64,000 nucleotides of DNA from Apiospora phragmitis (lineage: Eukaryota; Ascomycota; Sordariomycetes; Amphisphaeriales; Apiosporaceae), in assembly GCA_038363925.1 (NCBI GenBank), contig JAQQWL010000008.1:372001-436000 (forward strand), written 5' to 3'. The notes beneath the pieces are model-generated. The model saw only the letters and a list, made by a program, of their open reading frames with translations, did not search any database and was not told where the DNA came from. Below are positions 61,154 to 64,000 of this stretch, piece after piece. How positions within the stretch are numbered: position 1 is the stretch's first letter; each line of letters opens with the position of its first letter. Position numbers and translations under genes: made by a program.

Positions 61154-63928
61154 GGTGTGGGCAGGTAGGATGATAGGTGATCTGTTAAAGTCACGGAAAG
61201 GATAAAGTCCAGTAAATTGCCAAATTTGTGTTCAGGAATTGCCAACCGCGACCTGATGTGGGAGAAAGAAGTGGTGGTGGTGGTGGTGTAGTGAGGGTCG
61301 CTCACTGATGGAGCCTGTGTTAACTGCATGGGTTGCCTAGGGAAAACATACCCATCACATATCGAACCCAGCCTTTCCAGTCTCATAAGATAGTAGACAA
61401 TCCAGTTGCCTTCCAAAGCAATCAGCAACCGTCGTTTCGAAGAGGAGCAAAGAAGCAAGAGCTCAGGTTGGTTGAAATATAAGGTACAGTACGTTATGGA
61501 CAGCGACGAATATATCGGGTACTTTAGAAGATCTGGATAAGCCAATTGTGGGAATCTTAACAGGTTATCTTGCGAAAAGACTCGGCCTAAGTAATATCTC
61601 CTCTGCACGGGAAGGATAGAAAAGATAGATTAAACAATCTGTTCGGCAAGGGGAGAGCGAGTGCCCCGTGGAATGAAAGGAAGGCAAGATGAAGTCAGGG
61701 CAAGGAAGGTACCCTTCACTGCCCACATCAATCTGGCAATCTGGGCGACGTCTGCTGGTGGGTGGCACTGGCTCCCCTCCTCTAGACTATGTAGATTGCT
61801 AGTTTCTGGGAGAGAGAGAAACAAGAGGGCAAATAGGGGTAGCAATTGCAATTACATACAACAAAGGGTTTTTCCAATAAGAGTCAGTTGCTTTCCGAGT
61901 GGTTGTTTTGTTTTCAGGAGAGAAGGAGGGAGAGGTGAAGTCTAGGTCTGTCTGGATGAGCGAATGGATGACCAATACGTATGTAGCCACCACCTCCAGT
62001 GTATCGGGACGTCTCTGCAGATCGGGCACGGAGCAAGAGGGTTAAAGTTATCGGTAGGTTGCGACCGTTGAGTTTGCTCTATGATGTGCTTGTCTCCTGT
62101 GAGGCCATGCGCGTACAGAAGACTGGCTGATGAGTGAGCAAGGTTCTAGTCCAAGTCCAGATAACAACAATGCTTTGCAAGCGAATCGGCAAAACGAAAT
62201 GGCTTCTCGTGGTTGTCCGTCCATGTGCGTCTGTCGCCTTCGCAGATTCATACATAGGCCCTTTTGTCGAGATTGCGATAATGGAAGTGTGTACTGCAAG
62301 TGGGCCCTCTCTAGGGGATGCACCCACGCCTTAGCCCAAGGTTAGAACCCCATGGCCTGGTACCTCGTCTGCTCTTTGGCCTTTCCCGCCTTCCGCCTCC
62401 TCCCTACCAATGCGGGTGGTTATTGGTGCAGGTAGAGGCAGGAAATCTATGGAAAATACTGTGCTTTCTTACTGGGTGGAGGCGGGGCTCGGCGGCACAC
62501 ATCTACATCAATGTATTCAAGGTCTTCTTCTCGAGGTCTTCCCTGTAGGTTAGTTTATCAAAACCATGGTCAAGTTGCTGGACGTGTTCTTACTCGAGAA
62601 ACTGCCGAGTATATTCTCAAGAGCAAGTTATTAGGAGGAAAAGGAAGCATTGGGTAAATTTGGAGCAAACCACCAGATCTTGCTTGACTCTACCGTAGCA
62701 CCCTGTCCTAAGCTCTCATGGTCGTCGCGATAATGATGCCTCGAAATGTATCAGTGAGTTCAACCCCCTCGATCATGACCAATGCAATAGATGGCGATAG
62801 TGAATACGGCTGCCCAAGTACCCAGTCCTAAGGGTAGATTGAGGCCAATACCATGCACGGATTTATGTTCGTCGCTTTTTCTGCCGCGCATACCCACGAA
62901 GGAAGCCCTCATATAGGGCAGGCGCTTGCTTACATAGCATATCATCAAGGAAACACCAAAGGGTTATGTTCGAAGAGGGAATAAAGCGACATTCGTTAAG
63001 TCTGTACATACTGCAATAAGATGAGCACACATATTTATTTCTAAGTGAAACAGGCAGTCTAGCCAAGGTGGGTTCCGAATTTACCAGCTGCACAATTACA
63101 ATAGTAATACAGCAAGCAATTGATACCGGTATAGCTTACCCATAGGTGAGTTAGGAAAAGGAGAAGATGTTTTCTGATCTGCCTTCTACAATGCCGTTCC
63201 ATGAGTCTGGTGTAGGAGGTATGTATATCTGCATACTTACACAATTACGCACTTCCACCGCCATTGATTTGGTCAATTGATACGACGCATGGATCGATGG
63301 CGGGGAGCTTCAATCAATACGACCAGCGCTTGACAGACACGAAAAAAAAAGTCCCAGACTCCAGCTATTATGTAAGGTGTCTCCCCTCCAAAAAGGTTTG
63401 GTACGTACTGGGGCCGGGAGTAGTGGTGGTCAAAGTGGGCGCTCGCGCGGATGCGGATGAGTTGCGATCAATTCCCGTTTCTCCAAAAAGTCAGACCAGT
63501 CAAGTTAAACCGTCGTCTCGCAGACAAGAAGCAGTAGAGTGTTTTTGCTTTCCCTCCCCCGCAAGCAACCAGCTTAATAGACCATACTACCCAGATCTTT
63601 TGCCTCGAAAAGAGAATCACAGTCATGTCAGGGATCAAGCTGTCTGCCTTGTTTTTGCCGTTCTTCCTGTTCTAATCCCGCCTCGACCAAGCGAGTTCGA
63701 TCGAGTTCGCTTCCCGCGTCGGAGCGACGCTGGTCATTCTCCCTCTCCCACGAACACGAACCCTCATCGTCGTCGCACGCTGTTTACCTCTCGATACGCT
63801 CGAATCCCACCTGTTAAGACTCTCACGAACATCCAAACCTCTCAACCGCCCAATTTCCTTGCGTTCCCAGCTCGTTCGGGGCCAATTCGGCGAGCGATCC
63901 AAATCGACTTTGTGCCGTTCTGAAGCAA
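61154..63928. other. Intergenic region
   Basis: About 2.8 kb between two divergent starts. Its middle has no recognisable features. The right end is CT/CG-rich and precedes the start codon of the next gene, so it is probably that gene's leader. Confidence 0.6.
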
Positions 63929-64000
63929 ATGGCTGGCACGTCGCCCACTCGACGGTCTTCCCGGGCGCGAACAACCCAACCACAATCACAACACTCCTCC
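63929..64000 (+). CDS. Start of a gene cut by the window edge
   Basis: ATG at 63929 opens a frame that stays open to the end of the window (24 codons) and begins MAGTSPTRRSSRARTTQ, a basic Ser/Thr/Arg-rich start typical of fungal nuclear proteins. The long CT-rich leader before it supports a real start. Too little is visible to name it. Confidence 0.5.
   Translation, partial: MAGTSPTRRSSRARTTQPQSQHSS

Noticed and set aside
63264..63923. A 219-codon plus-strand frame near the right edge
   Set aside because: Composition is random, and it overlaps the pyrimidine-rich leader of the gene starting at 63929.

Overview
The window is nuclear DNA of a filamentous ascomycete, most likely a Sordariomycete and probably of the order Hypocreales. 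The evidence is short introns (about 50-330 bp) with GTAAGT/GTGAGT-type donors and CTAAC/CTGAC-type branch sites, long gene-free spacers, and Pezizomycotina-type proteins such as class II myosin, an ankyrin-PH oxysterol-binding protein and a Zn2Cys6 regulator. I see no bacterial-style operons, CRISPR arrays, rRNA or convincing tRNA genes.

Layout. At 66-7427 (+) lies a myosin-II heavy chain. A cysteine-, serine- and proline-rich protein of unknown function follows at 8143-10196 (+), then a disrupted sulfotransferase-like gene at 10432-11656 (-). Next are the mitochondrial ribosome-assembly GTPase MTG1 (12624-13789, +) and a peroxisomal acyl-CoA thioesterase II (14418-16081, +). A gene-free block (16.1-22.7 kb) precedes a Zn2Cys6 transcription factor (22721-23905, +), and another follows it (23.9-28.5 kb). 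An ankyrin/PH/FFAT/ORD oxysterol-binding protein occupies 28539-32702 (-). Beside it sits a small inverted-repeat element (32960-33222). Two leucine-catabolism genes are then divergently paired: methylcrotonoyl-CoA carboxylase beta subunit (33956-35819, -) and isovaleryl-CoA dehydrogenase (36184-37526, +). After a 6-kb spacer come a DUF1752/AreA-GATA-like-domain protein (43531-45099, +), a mitochondrial-type short-chain dehydrogenase (47258-48817, -), a very large disordered protein (51359-56392, -) and a single-pass membrane protein with a CxxC motif (58937-61153, -). The start of a further gene (63929, +) is cut by the right edge.

Functional links. The clearest one is the MCC2/IVD pair, which encodes mitochondrial steps of leucine breakdown (isovaleryl-CoA to 3-methylcrotonyl-CoA, and its carboxylation) from a shared 364-bp intergenic promoter. 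The remaining genes look like unrelated housekeeping or regulatory loci.

Quality caveat. At least eight otherwise conserved genes contain one or more one- or two-base frame breaks, mostly in short homopolymers. This is best explained by uncorrected indels in the assembly. Exon coordinates below assume this and the sites are listed. No classical novel system was found. The most unusual signals are a run of about 244 codons ending only in G or C inside the IVD gene, an over-represented intergenic 9-mer (TACTCCGTA), a MITE-like element with 27-bp inverted repeats and a flanking 5-bp duplication, and a disordered protein carrying two PP1-docking-like motifs.
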